A stretch of 64,000 nt of DNA from the NCBI RefSeq assembly GCF_000005505.3, contig NC_016131.3, positions 1,674,001 through 1,738,000 of the forward strand. The letters are read 5' to 3'. Below the pieces are notes generated by a model that had not been told where the DNA came from, did no database searches, and saw only the letters and a program-made list of their open reading frames with translations. The position numbers were made by a program, and so were the translations under genes. This stretch comes from Brachypodium distachyon. Taxonomy: Eukaryota > Streptophyta > Magnoliopsida > Poales > Poaceae. Position 1 is the first letter of the stretch, and each line of letters begins with the position of its first letter. Shown here in pieces: positions 11,081 to 22,972 of the stretch.

Positions 11081-14000
11081 ATGGCCGCCGCCGCGGCGGT
11101 GGAGAACGGGGAGTGCGTGCGGGTGCCGCGGCCGACCAACCCGATGGTCACGCCGCTGCTCACCGACCTCTACCAGTTCACCATGGCCTACGCCTACTGG
11201 AAGGCCGGCAAGCACCTCGATCGCGCCGTGTCAGAACCCTAAACCCCTCCCTCCCTCCCCGCACGATCTAGTTTTGGTTCATTCGTCCCACCAGTTTGCT
11301 ATTATGCTCCGTCGATTTATCAGAGACCCAGCCGGGGAGGGGGACGATCCCCGCTGGAATTGGCCCAATTTGGAGTTTGGGGTTCTAGCTACCGGGACTT
11401 TGGAAGCATCTTGATGCGATAATTTGAAACATCTAATTTGACATTTATTGTGAACTGCAATGTTTTCAGCTTTGATCTTTACTTTCGGAAGAATCCATTT
11501 GCTGGTGAGTTCACCATCTTTGGTGGTCTTGAAGAGTGTATTCGATTTATCGCCAACTTCAAGTTAAAAGAGGAGGAAATCAATTTCTTGCGGGCTACAT
11601 TGCCTGCATGTGAGGTGGGAATGCCAATCTTGTAGGAAAAATCTGAATCCATGTCGCTCTCAACTCTCAAGTACATTCACTGCTTGTCTAGATAATCTTT
11701 CTCATGTTTGCTGGGGACTACAAATGTGTGCTGTTTTTCTTTTGGTAGGATGGCTTCTTTGAGTACCTCAGTTCGATTGACTGCTCAGATGTTGAGGTTT
11801 ATGCCATTCCTGAGGGTTCCGTTGTCTTTCCTAAGGTTCCACTGATGATAATCGAAGGACCTGTTGCAGTAAGTACCATGAGCTGGCAAGTTGTCACATA
11901 TTGTCTTTTTGTTTAACAGGATGTAATTATTCCTAACATGGTATTCTGATTTGCTGTTTAAATTGTATCCCAGGTTGTTCAACTTCTTGAAACTCCATTT
12001 TTAAGTCTGGTGAACTATGCTTCGTTAGTTACCACAAATGCTGCAAGGCACCGACTTGTAGCAGGAAAGCCAAAGAATTTACTTGAATTTGGACTTCGAA
12101 GGGCCCAAGTGAGTCTCACATTTTCTTCATTTTGTTTTGTTTCTTTTGATTCATTATCCTTTACACGAACTTTTATACACTCGTATTCCAGGGGCCTGAT
12201 GGAGGAATTAGCGCATCAAGATATTCTTATATGGGAGGATTTGATGCAACAAGGTCTGGTCTGCTCACACAATGAGTACACTACTGTAGCTGTACAATTT
12301 CTCTGTATTCCCTTTTTGTCTGACCTTCAAAAAAATTGTTACTTCTTTATTGCTTTTTAGATTCTTTTCTGATCGCTCATCGGTATATGTCCACATAGCC
12401 TTGAATTTCCCTTGCTACTGATGTAACCTATCATTAACTGTCTAGAAAAGTATCAGAAATAACTATGTTAAACCAGAATTAGATTATAATTATTCTTGGC
12501 CAATACTGGGATACATGAACCAACTTTTATTTATATTGAAGCCCCTATAAATAATGCTTATTCAAAGTAAAGTTTATCATAATAAGCAATAATCTGATAT
12601 TCCTACCTGAGCAGCAATGTTGCAGCAGGAAGGTTATTTGGGATACCAATACGTGGGACACACTCACATGCATTTGTGAGCTCTTTCCTGGTTAGTGGTT
12701 ACATTCAGGTCTTGCTTGGTTCATAAATAAGTTTGCTGGTAATTGGACTTATTTCAACTTTGTTGTTTACTAGTATTACAAACATCATTTCTGTCTTGGA
12801 AAGAAACATCTTCCATGGTTGGATAAATTTGACGTTTCTTAAGTGATATATGTACCATAAATTTTTGTTATCATCATCCAGATAGCACACGTTTGCTTCT
12901 TTCCCCAGATCTCCTCTTTTGGGGCTGCATCATACTTAAACGAATGCATATGATTCATCAATCCAGATGATATTAGTCAGCCCTTGCACCCACATTGATA
13001 GTCAAATGCAGAATAGGGAAAGAACAGTATATTTGGTCAGTGAAGCTAAGGCCTGTTAGCCTTATCAAATATACAAGTTTAATAAACATTCATCTGATAG
13101 AGTTGGCAATTTGAGAAAAATGGTGCGCTGAGGCATCAAATTCAACGTAGTGACTAATGATCTGTAGGTCATGAGCCTTGCAACTATTTCATTCCATATT
13201 TGTTCTGGGTAAGAAACAGAACTATTGTATAGCAGTGGTCGTCTGTTCTAATGTATTATCTGTCTGCAGGGTCTTGATGAAATCATTGATAAAAGACTTT
13301 CTAGTTCTGATGGTTCAAACAAATGTGAAGACTTTGTTTCTCTGGTGCAGAATTGGCTGATGAAGATTCAGGTGTGACAAAATACCAGTTATTTTGATAA
13401 TTCTTTCGTTAAACATTATGTACATACTTGCTGAACAAAAGTGTGGCATTTTGGTCTTTAGAATCAATTTGAAATAACTTTGTTGCCTATACTTGAAGTG
13501 GCTTGAGCAGATTTGACATGAAACTTTCTCTTCATTGCAAGTTGCGATATATTTTTTCTGTAATTTGTTGCTATAGAACCTATAGTTACCAATTTTCGTT
13601 GAACTACTCAAGATCTATTATTGTTACATGATTTTCAGGATGCTAGCTCATTGCGTGGTACCTTTGGAGAAACAAATCAAAGTGAGTTGGCCGCATTCAC
13701 GTCATATGCATTGGCATTTCCAAACTCCTTCCTGGCCCTGGTGGACACATACGATGTTAGTTGATCATTGCTCTGCATTAGTATATTCACTCTTTTTATG
13801 TCATGGCTAAAATATTCATCTGCTGAATGGATGCTTTCCTGAAACTCACTTACTTTGTGGACTTATTTTATGGTTATGGATCAATTATGAGTATTGCCCA
13901 TATATGATGAAATCTTGTTTCATGTAACTGTTTTAAATTATTATCCAAGCCAAAATGTACATGTGTTTGCTTTGGTTTGTAACAACTATGGTCTAACTAT

Positions 14001-16131
14001 TTAAGGACTGACATTGGCAGGACTAATGCATTAGCCCAAGTTATATGTGAGCATATTTGACATTTAAGTAATGCGTTGCTAGGTCACGAGGAGCGGAGTG
14101 CCAAACTTCTGTGCTGTTGCTTTAGCCCTCAATGATATGGGGTAATCTTGCACTCAACTCTTCTTGACACTTCTGTTCTAGCTGATGACTAACACAAAAT
14201 TGAATGGAGCTTTCTCCTGAGTTTCTCCATGCTAGTACTTTCTAGTTTATATATCCGTATATACCTTCTTTTCAGTTCTCCTTACATTATGCAATAGCTA
14301 TATTTTTCGCTTGATGGTTCACTGATGTGTAACTTGTTGTTGGTCCTAGAACTTTAGTATTAAAATTTGCATATTTAAGGGCTTTTGTATATAACCAACA
14401 ATTGAGTTAAGAAATGGATAATTTTACTTGGTAGGTCTGTCTATATTTGACTTCTTTACTAGACTTAAATCTTTTACTGTCGGCAGCATTGATGAAAACT
14501 TTTCATTTCCAGGTATAAGGCAGTCGGAATTAGGTTAGACTCTGGTGATTTAGCATATCTGTCTATTGAGACACGCAAGTTCTTCTGTACAATTGAAAAA
14601 GAATTTGGGGTTGTTGGCTTTGCAAGAACGAATATTACAGCAAGCAATGATCTCAATGAGGAAACAATTGATGCTCTGAACAAGCAGGTAAGCTGTCCTT
14701 TAAGCTTGTATATTTCTCTAGGCCTTGGTGCATGATTATTTGCATTTTTGTGTAGGGCCATGAGGTAGACTCATTTGGCATCGGCACCTACCTAGTCACT
14801 TGCTATGCACAAGCAGCACTTGGTTGTGTATTCAAGTTAGTTGAAATCAACAAACAGCCTCGCATTAAACTCTCTGAAGATGTCACAAAGGTATGAAATG
14901 TCATTACTCATTACCATTTCAAAGAAAAGATAGCTTAAGCAATCTCCTCTGCTAGAATGACTGAATTTGTAGTTCGCGTCTCCAGGTATCCATACCATGT
15001 AAAAAACGATGCTACAGGTTGTATGGAAAAGAAGGTTATCCTTTAGTTGATATAATGACCGGAGAAGACGAGCCAAGCCCAAAGGTAAACTACATTCATG
15101 TTACACTCCAGCAGTAAGCCTGCATAAAGAATGTTTCAAAACTCGTTGTGCTGCCAAAGTGTTAATCTTACACTTTTTCCGTAACTACTTAGCACATCTG
15201 TTTCATCATTTCTGCATTCCTTTATAGGTTGGAGAGAGGCTCCTGTGTCGTCACCCTTTCATTGAGTCAAAGAGGGCTCATGTTGTTCCACAGCATGTTG
15301 AGGAGTTATTGCAGTGCTACTGGCCTGGAAATTCATGTACGTGCATATACACTGAAGTTAGCTTCTACTGTTCTAACTAGATATGGATATATACGTCATT
15401 TGTCACTCTAGTTCCTGCAAGTACTAATGTGCTCTGACTTCTAGCTTGTTTTATCAGCGTAGTTGCAGCTGCTAAAATTGGGTGCCTTGAAACAAACATG
15501 AGAACAGCAAAGCCAATACCATATATCCATTCTAAATAACACGCAATATGATATAGTAAGGCGTCAATACTGGTATTACCAGAAGTAGTTGGCAGTGCAA
15601 CCACAACATCATGCCACTGATTACTGCGACCAATATAGGATATGATTTCCGCTAATAGGTATTATTATTGCGACTGTGCGATTATAACGGTAGTTTACTA
15701 TTAGTTGGAGAATATCTTTTTTTGCTTACATCAATTGAACAAACGTGGCGTCTTATTTCAAATTGATGGATGAGTAATGTATTATCAAGCATTAAAGTTA
15801 ATAAGGACATTGATGCCAATCTTTATTTGATTATCATGTTGAAGCCAAACAAAGGGAAGAGCTGCCATCCATCAACGAAAACAGGAGCAGGTGCATGCGT
15901 CATCTGGACCGTATGAGGCCTGACCATTTGAGGAGGTTGAATCCAACACCGTACAAGGTCTGATTGCTCTTAAGATAGATCCTAGCAAACATATCCTGAC
16001 GCCTTACATTTTGCTCACACCTTGCATTCCCACTGTATGCTATCCTTGATCAGGTAAGCGTGAGCGCTCAGCTGTACGATTTCATCCATTTCTTGTGGCT
16101 GAACGAAGCACCGGTTGGCGAACTGCAATGA
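11081..16131 (+). CDS. NAPRT: Nicotinate phosphoribosyltransferase, 15 exons
   Basis: Makes nicotinate mononucleotide from nicotinate, PRPP and ATP, the entry step of the Preiss-Handler NAD salvage pathway. Exons: 11081-11229, 11470-11614, 11749-11868, 11974-12108, 12192-12253, 12615-12690, 13270-13371, 13639-13755, 14083-14141, 14513-14687, 14756-14890, 14986-15084, 15228-15336, 15845-15957, 16054-16131. All introns are GT-AG and the 1,674-bp sum gives 557 residues, normal for plant NAPRT. Family motifs are [20 protein letters not shown] at the amino end, [27 protein letters not shown] (with the autophosphorylation-type histidine region), [37 protein letters not shown] and [11 protein letters not shown]. 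The carboxyl end is [16 protein letters not shown]. The start is the first ATG after the CT-rich leader and precedes the conserved N-terminal block. No organelle transit peptide is visible, so the enzyme is probably cytosolic. Confidence 0.96.
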
Positions 16132-16537
16132 AGAAAAAATAGAGTCCAGCACTGAAATAAAACCCTTGTAACTCTGTTTCTGCAAGAATAATGTATGCAA
16201 AATCTTGGCACGGTGTCTGAGGATTTGACCTCGCGCATATGTAAGTGCTCAAAAGCTCAACAGGTAGTGTTGAGTTAAACACAGCACCTACAAAATAACC
16301 TGCGACTGTAAACTGTGACCATGTAGCGTAACAATGAGGCAGAGGAAGTTCGCCCCAGGAAAAAAATAAAAGATTCCATCAGATCTGGCTGAATGCTTGT
16401 TTTTTTCCTGTCAAATGTGAAGCTTAGTAACACAATCCTGTAGAATCTTCCCTCCTATTCCTACATTCCAAAGGGCACCACTAAAGGAACTTTTTTCCTA
16501 CAAAAAATCCCATCCTTTGAAATTCCTACATAAATAC
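16132..16537. other. 3' flank of NAPRT
   Basis: Contains the presumed NAPRT 3' untranslated region. Near 16490-16535 are short direct motifs ('ttcctaca' twice) resembling grass hAT/Harbinger-type MITE ends, without a second terminus I can pair. Confidence 0.4.
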
Positions 16538-16880
16538 CGTTTTCCATTAGGGTTTTTTTTAGCGAAGTACCCCACTTTATTAACTCAAAACAAATGTTGG
16601 GATACAGGATATATCAGGGGAATTAAGCAGCCATAAACGGCGCCCCTCGTCTAGAGCTAAAGCAGCCTTAGAAAGATTATGAGTATCAACGTTTGCCTCC
16701 CTCTTCTCATGCCCCAGGAGAACCTGATCAAAGCGCTTCATCCTCTCCAGAAACTCCCTGGCGATCGTGCTGTATGGACAGAGGTTATCTTCATGGAAAT
16801 TCTTCACGACATTGAGACAATCAGACACGATTTGCACTGAAGAAAGACCCAAATCAGAGGCAAGCCCGTTTTCCATTGGG
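16538..16880 (-). mobile_element. 5'-truncated LINE tail (RNase H-like, RVT_3) with target-site duplication
   Basis: The body (about 16553-16865) reads on the minus strand as the RNase H-like domain found at the end of plant non-LTR retrotransposons: LGLSSVQIVSDCLNVVKNF, then HEKREANVDTHNLSK and ALDEGRRLWLLNSPDI. A run of T on the plus strand at 16553-16560 is the short poly-A tail of the minus-strand copy. The tail is flanked by 'ccgttttccatt', present once at 16538-16549 and again at 16866-16877, followed by agg and ggg. This is a typical LINE target-site duplication of 12-15 bp. The element is therefore a short, 5'-truncated insertion copied from a LINE 3' end. Confidence 0.8.
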
Positions 16881-16900
16881 TGGTGAACGGAATGGAACAC

Positions 16901-17619
16901 TAGTAGAAACAGAGAGAAGGCGAAACGGACTGATTTAGAGCCATTAGCAGCCGGCCCATCTAAGGTTCTGCGGCAGATGTGTGGTCACACTGGGCTAGGC
17001 CCAAGGCCCAAGCAACAGTACGGATGTTTTCACCCAGGGGCTAGCGACAAAGAAGAGGAAGATTAGGAGGAGTGCATCTTTACAGATGAGCATCTGAATA
17101 CAATACTCATGTTCCACGCTTGAGATCGATATATCCAAACCACAGATTAATTAATTTAATTTATATAAAGCTCAAAATAATTTACTCCCTTGTAATTAAT
17201 CAAGCCATGCATGTGTGCCCGCCAATTACTAAACTCCATCCATGCATGTGCCTTCCACATGGACGCATGCTCCATGCATGTTGTATAATACTCCGTAGAT
17301 CGCTTGGGCTGTCAATTTGAGTTAATTAATAATCTGTCTTACCTTTTGAGTGTTGACTGGATCAAAGTAGGAGACAGCGAATTATATGTAAGAAGGTTCC
17401 ATTCTTTACCTTTCCTACATAGCTGGCGTACGGTTAATATAAAGGCAGCGGCATACTGTAGATTTGTTTAAACTCGGTAGTCGGTAGTGGGCGGGGCGAG
17501 GCGTGATGATTGAAATATGATGGCTCTCTCGTTAACCTTTGCAGAGACAGACAGAGAGAAAGAGAGTGTTCTGCATGTGTCTGCATGTCCGCTGCCAGCC
17601 TGCCGCATGATCTTACCAA
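16901..17619. other. Intergenic region
   Basis: No coding signature. The sequence is AT-rich with short 'catgcatg' and 'agagagag' simple-sequence patches (17200-17280 and 17545-17570). Confidence 0.4.
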
Positions 17620-17735
17620 CTGTTCCGTCCGACCCAAAATTGTGATCGAAATATTACATGTATCTAAACATTTTTAACAAATAGATATATTCATATTTAA
17701 ATAAATTTGTGTCAAGAATTTAGAATCAGAGAGTA
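17620..17735. repeat. Degenerate Stowaway/Mariner-type MITE
   Basis: The core 'cgaaatattacatgtatcta' and the opposite end 'gtcaagaatttagaatcaga' followed by gagta are the two arms of a MITE family that recurs in this window at 22334-22452 and, inverted, at 33757-33877. The outer ends here are worn. Confidence 0.65.
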
Positions 17736-18315
17736 TTATCGATCCTCGCTCCATCACACATATTGGCATATTTAATTGCAAACCACAATACGTATAAAAT
17801 TGTGCAATCGGTCCGGCATCTTTTTAGTGCACGTAGTATAATACTCGATGTACTCCAGTAAGTACAAATATTAATGATACATGTGTATATGTACATGCAT
17901 CTTTTTTACGTACGTGTATGCATGCATGGACGACCGACCGATTGATCGGTCGAATCAGTACGTACATACAAACATTTGTACATGCATGCACGTACCCTTG
18001 GTTCCTAAATTTTTCTGCAGCGGTTTTAGTTCAAATTTACCACAAGAATTTGAGAACCGAGGGAGCGCGCAGTGCATTCGTCCTCGATTTAGCTCGACCG
18101 GTTGACGTCCCTAGGACACGCTAGGGCTCGATCGGCCAGCAAGCTATATGGAGATCTTCTAGGCGTCTGCTTCTTCTTCTCCCGGCGCCTGTTTTATCTC
18201 CAGGTCCAGGCGGGAGCTCCGGCCGATAACCCTGCATATATGCGTCCATGCAATTCAATTTGAAACATGGATATTGTACCATTCCTGCATTGCATGCAGA
18301 TGGATCGATGCATAT
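17736..18315. other. Intergenic region with MITE-like scraps
   Basis: No gene is supported. Around 18000-18066 'ttcctaaatttttctgcagc' and 'agaatttgagaaccgaggga' look like worn ends of a short MITE related to the one at 18316-18402. Many 'catgcatg' motifs lie at 17895-17990. Confidence 0.35.
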
Positions 18316-18402
18316 TACCTCCGGTGCTAAATTATTGCCGTTGTTTTAGTTCAAATTTGTACCAAACCAACGACAACAATAATTTAGGATCGGAGGGAGT
18401 AC
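18316..18402. repeat. Short MITE with terminal inverted repeats
   Basis: About 85 bp. The left end 'cctccggtgctaaattatt' is the imperfect inverse of the right end 'aataatttaggatcggagg'. It is bounded by 'tta' and 'gta', consistent with a TA target site. It ends about 6 bp from the stop codon of the putative small peptide on the minus strand. Confidence 0.65.
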
Positions 18403-18407
18403 GTAGC

Positions 18408-18599
18408 TTACTTCTCGATGGCGCCCGTGACGAGGCGGTAGCGGAGATGGCCTTCCGGAGCCTTCTCGGTGCTCACGCCCGGCGGCACGGCTTTCTCCTC
18501 CAACCGCCGGAGATCATCACGCGCCGTCGCCGTCATCGCCGCCGCCGCCAGCAGCAGGAACAAGAAAAGCACCATCGTCCCGGTAGTCCTCGTCGCCAT
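18408..18599 (-). CDS. Possible small secreted peptide, 63 aa
   Basis: I do not recognise a family. The frame starts at ATG 18599 and ends at TAA 18408. Residues 8-27 form a leucine/alanine-rich core (MVLFLFLLLAAAAMTATA after MATRTTGT), a textbook signal peptide with a plausible cleavage before RDDL. The remaining 36 residues are charged, lack cysteine and end GHLRYRLVTGAIEK. A TATATATAG box lies about 110 bp upstream on the same strand, which supports expression. The codon before the stop reads AAG-TAA-G, which resembles a splice donor, so a longer spliced product is possible. A short MITE begins just beyond the stop. It could be a peptide-hormone precursor or a chance frame. Confidence 0.45.
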   Translation of the reverse strand: MATRTTGTMVLFLFLLLAAAAMTATARDDLRRLEEKAVPPGVSTEKAPEGHLRYRLVTGAIEK

Positions 18600-18706
18600 C
18601 CTCCTCCTAGCTCTTAATTCGTTCCCCCCCTAGGCCTCAACAGGCAAGAATTGATCGATCCAGAGCTTGTTCCAGGCCCCGGCAAGCTTCCCCGGCCATT
18701 ATTCCC

Positions 18707-18714
18707 TATATATA
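18707..18714 (-). promoter_or_regulatory. TATA box of the putative small-peptide gene
   Basis: On the minus strand the sequence reads gctatatatag. It lies 108-115 bp upstream of the ATG at 18599, leaving a leader of about 80 bases, normal spacing for a plant core promoter. Confidence 0.5.
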
Positions 18715-18719
18715 GCTCT

Positions 18720-19157
18720 CGGGGCCCCCGCCCAAAACGGAAGGAAAATCATGCATGCGGGTGCGCGCGCCAATATAGTGTGCGTCCCTAGAATAGTTTT
18801 GCGTCGGCGCGTATGGCTCATATTTCGTTCATCCATTCGGTGTTAATCAACGCACGCATTGGTTTTAGATTTTGAACGTATGGGTATGGCCATGGCACGT
18901 GTGGCCGGGCCTCCTTGCCCGTGGGCTTTTTTAGAAACGGCCTGGCCCGGCCCGGTGGCCGCCTCTGTCTTCCGCACGGAACGAGCGGAAAGGAAAGGAA
19001 AGGAAAAAAAAAACAGCCCACGAAACATACAAGGAGAGGCGCGCCGGCCGCAAGCAAAGTCGCCCTAATCCAGTCAGTCGGCGGCTCAGGCGCTTCACCA
19101 CGCCGGCAGGAGACTCGAGAGCTTGCGCGCGCGACGAGATGCTCCACTCGATCGAGG
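18720..19157. other. Spacer/5' region before the DUF6598 gene
   Basis: Contains a purine-rich tract with 'ggaaaggaaagg' (18989-19012). Immediately before the chosen start is an out-of-frame ATG at 19139. No independent gene is supported. Confidence 0.35.
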
Positions 19158-21717
19158 ATGCATCTGGACCGCCTTTCCCGGTGCGCTTAATTTTAATTGC
19201 CTTCTCTTGCGTTGCTTGCTCTCGTCAGAACTCAGAACCAGCGCGTGCGGTATTGTTTTTCCTTACTGGATTATGGCCAACTTTGAAGAAGGGATTTCAA
19301 TCATATTCGGAATTAATTTTGAAGGATTTGTCGGATTTGATTTATTTTTTCTAGTCTTTAAGCAGCCAGTTTTGATCTTTCATTAAGCTAGGGATCAGTT
19401 CATATTTGCTGGATTTGAATTCTCTAGTCTACTAGAATCACCAATTAGAAACTGATCGAACCTATATTCCAAATTGAGAGGGTAGTGCGATTACAGTTTC
19501 AATACTGCTACGGTTATAGCATAAATCTTATTTAAGCCGGCCGCATTCTTTGGTGACAGATTTGCATATGAATCCTGGAATATGGCATGGAGGACTGGAG
19601 TACAAGGTGCCAATAAGTGTCTTAAGCCGGATCGGCACCGCCGCGTTCCTTGTGCCAACTGCCTTTTCTGCACCTCCTGTTGCGACCATTTTGCCATCAA
19701 CCAAGGGACAGACAGGGTACACACAAGGAGGACAACCAAAGGTGTCATTCTCAGTGATCCTACTGATGATGTATTTTCCAGGTATATCATCGAGAATAGC
19801 ACACACCGCGATGGTTCTACTTACAAGCGAAACTTGACTTTTCAAAAATCATTCCGTATTACTGACCGTGAAGAGAGTAAGTGGTCCTCCCCCCCACTCC
19901 AATAATGTAGCTAGTTTTAGGATTGTCCTAAGCCAACAAAAAATTATTTTTGACCGTAAATAACAAAAAGTTCACGAAGATTAACATCTACGAGTTACTA
20001 CATACCACAACAGTTTGTTTTACAATCAATCTGGTGATACCATTCTTAGGTTGTCAATCCTTATAACTTTCTTTTGTTATGGGCTGTCAAAGATGAATTT
20101 TTTTTTTTGGCTTAAGACAAACCTAAAATTAGCTATATTATAGGACGGACGGGACTTACTTTTAACAATTGGTAGTCCCTCTGATTCAAAATGTATGATG
20201 TTTAGGAAGTTGACACGGTCCACAAGGTGACACTTTGACTAGCAATTGCAACGAAAATATACATTTCAAATAAAGATAAATATTACGAAAGTACTTTTCA
20301 TGGTGAATTTAGTAACATCTTATTATATTATCAATGTATAGTAGGCAATTCTTCATGTATTATTTGATGGTCAAAGTTAAAAAAAAAAAAGTTTGATTGG
20401 CAGGAATCCTAAAACGATATACTTTCTGAATCAAAGGGAGTAACTATTTGTCTAATTTCTTGTTTCTTGTACTATAATGTGTCATCTTTGGTGAAGCACG
20501 GTTGGAGCCAAAGATGTTCTCAGAGCCCACAGATTGCCAGCCTGATCGGGAAAGGTGCATTGTGCATTCTCCAAGTCGCATGATGCAAATTTACTCGTTG
20601 AAGTTATCTCAAATTCCTATCGACAATAAATCAGTTGAATTATATGGATACATAGCAGTACGAGACTATCATGATTCATTGCTTAATTATATTGTCAATC
20701 GTAGTAGGGATGATCCTATCATCGTGCACCAGGTGCTTACTTTTACTTCGATGCCATTATTTCAATAATTTATTCTTTTTGCAATATTAGCTCAACCTTT
20801 AGCCCTTAATTACAAAATACCCATTTGACTTCTTATTGTTATAAGTGAAATCTTACCTTTAGTCCTCCATATATATATTGAGTTGTTGGTGATGGTCTCT
20901 AGTATTATATATACAAGGAACAGAGTCATGGATTATCCTTACATATGTTTTGTGCGAGTATATGGTTAAACCATCGGTGCATCATTTTGTGAACTTTTGA
21001 GTTTCGTGTGCAACCAACTTTTGTTTCAAGGAAAATCAACTGTTTTTTGAGACTAGAATTGAAGCTATCAATTATGTGAGATCCATTGGCAATTGGCTAG
21101 AAAGGGAAGTATCAAGCTTTAGATAATTCTTGCTGTACTTTGAGGAGCTACTAAATGATACAATTTGGCAGGGTTCTCTCATTCCTATGACTGGCCCTAA
21201 GCGAGGCATCTCAATGTCTTCCACTGTTCTATTGGAGTTTGACATGAGGATAAAGAAAGGAGAGCCAGAAGAAAATGATCTACAGCTAATTGACGGAGCA
21301 TCAGAAATCTGCGAGGTAACCGCACCAATGCATGTGTACACTACGCGCATTGAAGGTGATTGTGGTGCGGTTGACATCACTTCAGCACTCGTTTATGAAG
21401 CAGTGGAGGCTACTATAGAAGTCGTCGTACCAGAAGTGCTTAGTGGTTTCAGTTTGTCTCTCAGTTCGCTTGTTCTTATTTATGGGTCACGTAAAGAAAT
21501 TCAGCTCTTTCATGGCACTATTTGTGAGTCCTGTGCCCTGCGAAGATCTGTGATTGCTGTGGGTTTGAAGTTCAAGATACGTCGAAAAGGCTCTAAAAAT
21601 GGTCTTGAGCGCTATTGTTCCTTCAAAGCAGCCAACCATGGATGTGCCCGTCGACAAATAATGCTTGATATTGCATCCATCTCAGCGAAGGTGACCTGGT
21701 CGACAGATCCACTATGA
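19158..21717 (+). CDS. DUF6598 family protein, 4 exons
   Basis: A grass family of unknown function. Exons 19158-19180, 19560-19876, 20497-20732 and 21172-21717 join by GT-AG introns to 1,122 bp, 373 residues. Exon 2 encodes a cysteine-rich patch, CANCLFCTSCCDHF, then SRYIIENSTHRDGSTYKRNL. Exon 3 begins TRLEPKMFSEPTDC and leads into the DUF6598 domain: MMQIYSLKLSQIP, VELYGYIAVRD, LLNYIVNRSRDDPIIV. Exon 4 continues GSLIPMTGPKRGI, VLLEFDMRIKKGE, DLQLIDGAS and ends ISAKVTWSTDPL. The last two exons are secure. The first exon is tiny and its ATG at 19158 was chosen because it alone joins exon 2 in frame; another upstream exon is possible. A MITE sits inside intron 2. I see no signal peptide or membrane span. 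The family is often tandemly expanded in grasses; only one copy is visible here. Confidence 0.8.
20173..20442. repeat. Stowaway-like MITE inside DUF6598 intron 2
   Basis: About 270 bp. The left terminus 'tagtccctctgattcaaaat' is the imperfect inverse of the right terminus 'tttctgaatcaaagggagta'. TA lies at both edges, consistent with a TA target site. It lies wholly in an intron and does not disturb the splice sites. Confidence 0.75.
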
Positions 21718-22333
21718 AGTCTTCTTTTTGTTTATTATCTTTTTTTTTTGTTGGGTTATTTAATCTTGCGTTGGGTGACTAGCTAGTTAGATTGTATGCT
21801 GGAACTGAGTAGAGTTATGTGTCTTTCCTGTTTCAGTGAGTAGCAAATAATGTTTCAGTGAGTAGCCGAGTATCTGGGCCTAAGCCCTTAAAGCTTTTTC
21901 CGCTAAAGACCCATAGCGCGCTTCGCCGCGTCCGCTCTGGTTCCTATAGCTTCTTGTTTCGACAGGTAAAACTCCTGGTCTGGAGGAAAATGGCCCGTGA
22001 ACCTATGAATATACATGATTTGGAGCAGCAACATTTTTTTTTCCAAAAGCAATATCGACAGAGAAAATATAAAATTAATACGAAGTGAAAAGAAAACGTG
22101 TAAGGATCAGTACATCTAATAAGCTCTGTTGATTTGTTTCTCCTGTCAGACAGGAACGCGTTGATTTTACCGCTGGATCAGATGAATGATCCAGTCGATC
22201 GATATTCAAACAACGCCATCTGAATTTCTCACTCTGAAAACTTGCGAAAGATAAAAAGAGCACAAAAGTGCACACCCTGTCAAAATTCAGAACTGGATGG
22301 ATATCCAAATTCTGACCATTCATACCGTTTAAC

Positions 22334-22452
22334 TAGTCCCTCCGATTCTAAATTGTTGTCGAAATATTACATGTATCTAGACTTTTTAAAAAATAGATAC
22401 GTGCATATTTTGACAAATTTGAGTCAAGAATTTGGGAATCACAGAGAGAGTA
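22334..22452. repeat. Stowaway/Mariner-type MITE
   Basis: Left end 'tagtccctccgattctaaat', core 'gtcgaaatattacatgtatc', right arm 'gtcaagaatttgggaatcac' ending agagagagta. It is the same family as the copies at 17620-17735 and 33757-33877. Confidence 0.75.
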
Positions 22453-22857
22453 TATGTTAATTGTTTTTCCGCACGTGGTCCCTCGATCCCTCGTTGATCC
22501 ACTAGTGTACTAACATATACTCTGACACCTGATTAAATCTATGTGCCAATTAAGCCCATTTCCATCGCCTTGACTTGCCAGCTACTAAAAGTACGTGCAA
22601 GCATACTCCTAGCAGCGAGTAAAGTTTGATCAGAAAGTTCCATTCTTTTACTACGGCACCTAGGGCGTGATTACAGAGGACCGGCGATGGATTAGTTTAG
22701 TTTGCTTAGTTAATGGCCGTCAAGATCGATGGTGGCCAGCTTGCAGCACAAGGACAGAGAGCCTGTTGCTGTACGTGTTCTTTGTTCGAGTCAAACAAGA
22801 TTAGCAGTAACAGAGGAGCGACTCAGAGAGGAGAGAAGGTGGCACCAAGCTGAAATC

Positions 22858-22972
22858 TCGGTGCATCGAGTTTAACTTTGACTAAATTTAAATACATTTA
22901 TACACTAAGTCGCATCTAAATATATCCAAATTTTGATAAACTTGAGACATCTGTTGTTGGAGCGAGGGAGTA
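22858..22972. repeat. Worn MITE with one clear terminus
   Basis: The right end 'ttgttggagcgagggagta' and internal 'aacttgagacatctgttg' are typical of grass MITEs. The left terminus is too diverged to place exactly. Confidence 0.5.

Noticed and set aside
10877..11414. Long frames on both strands over NAPRT exon 1
   Set aside because: They overlap the GC-rich first exon of NAPRT, whose conserved N-terminal motif fixes the real frame.
19491..19845. Minus-strand frames of about 100 codons
   Set aside because: They are the antisense of DUF6598 exon 2, which has matching splice sites and homology on the plus strand.
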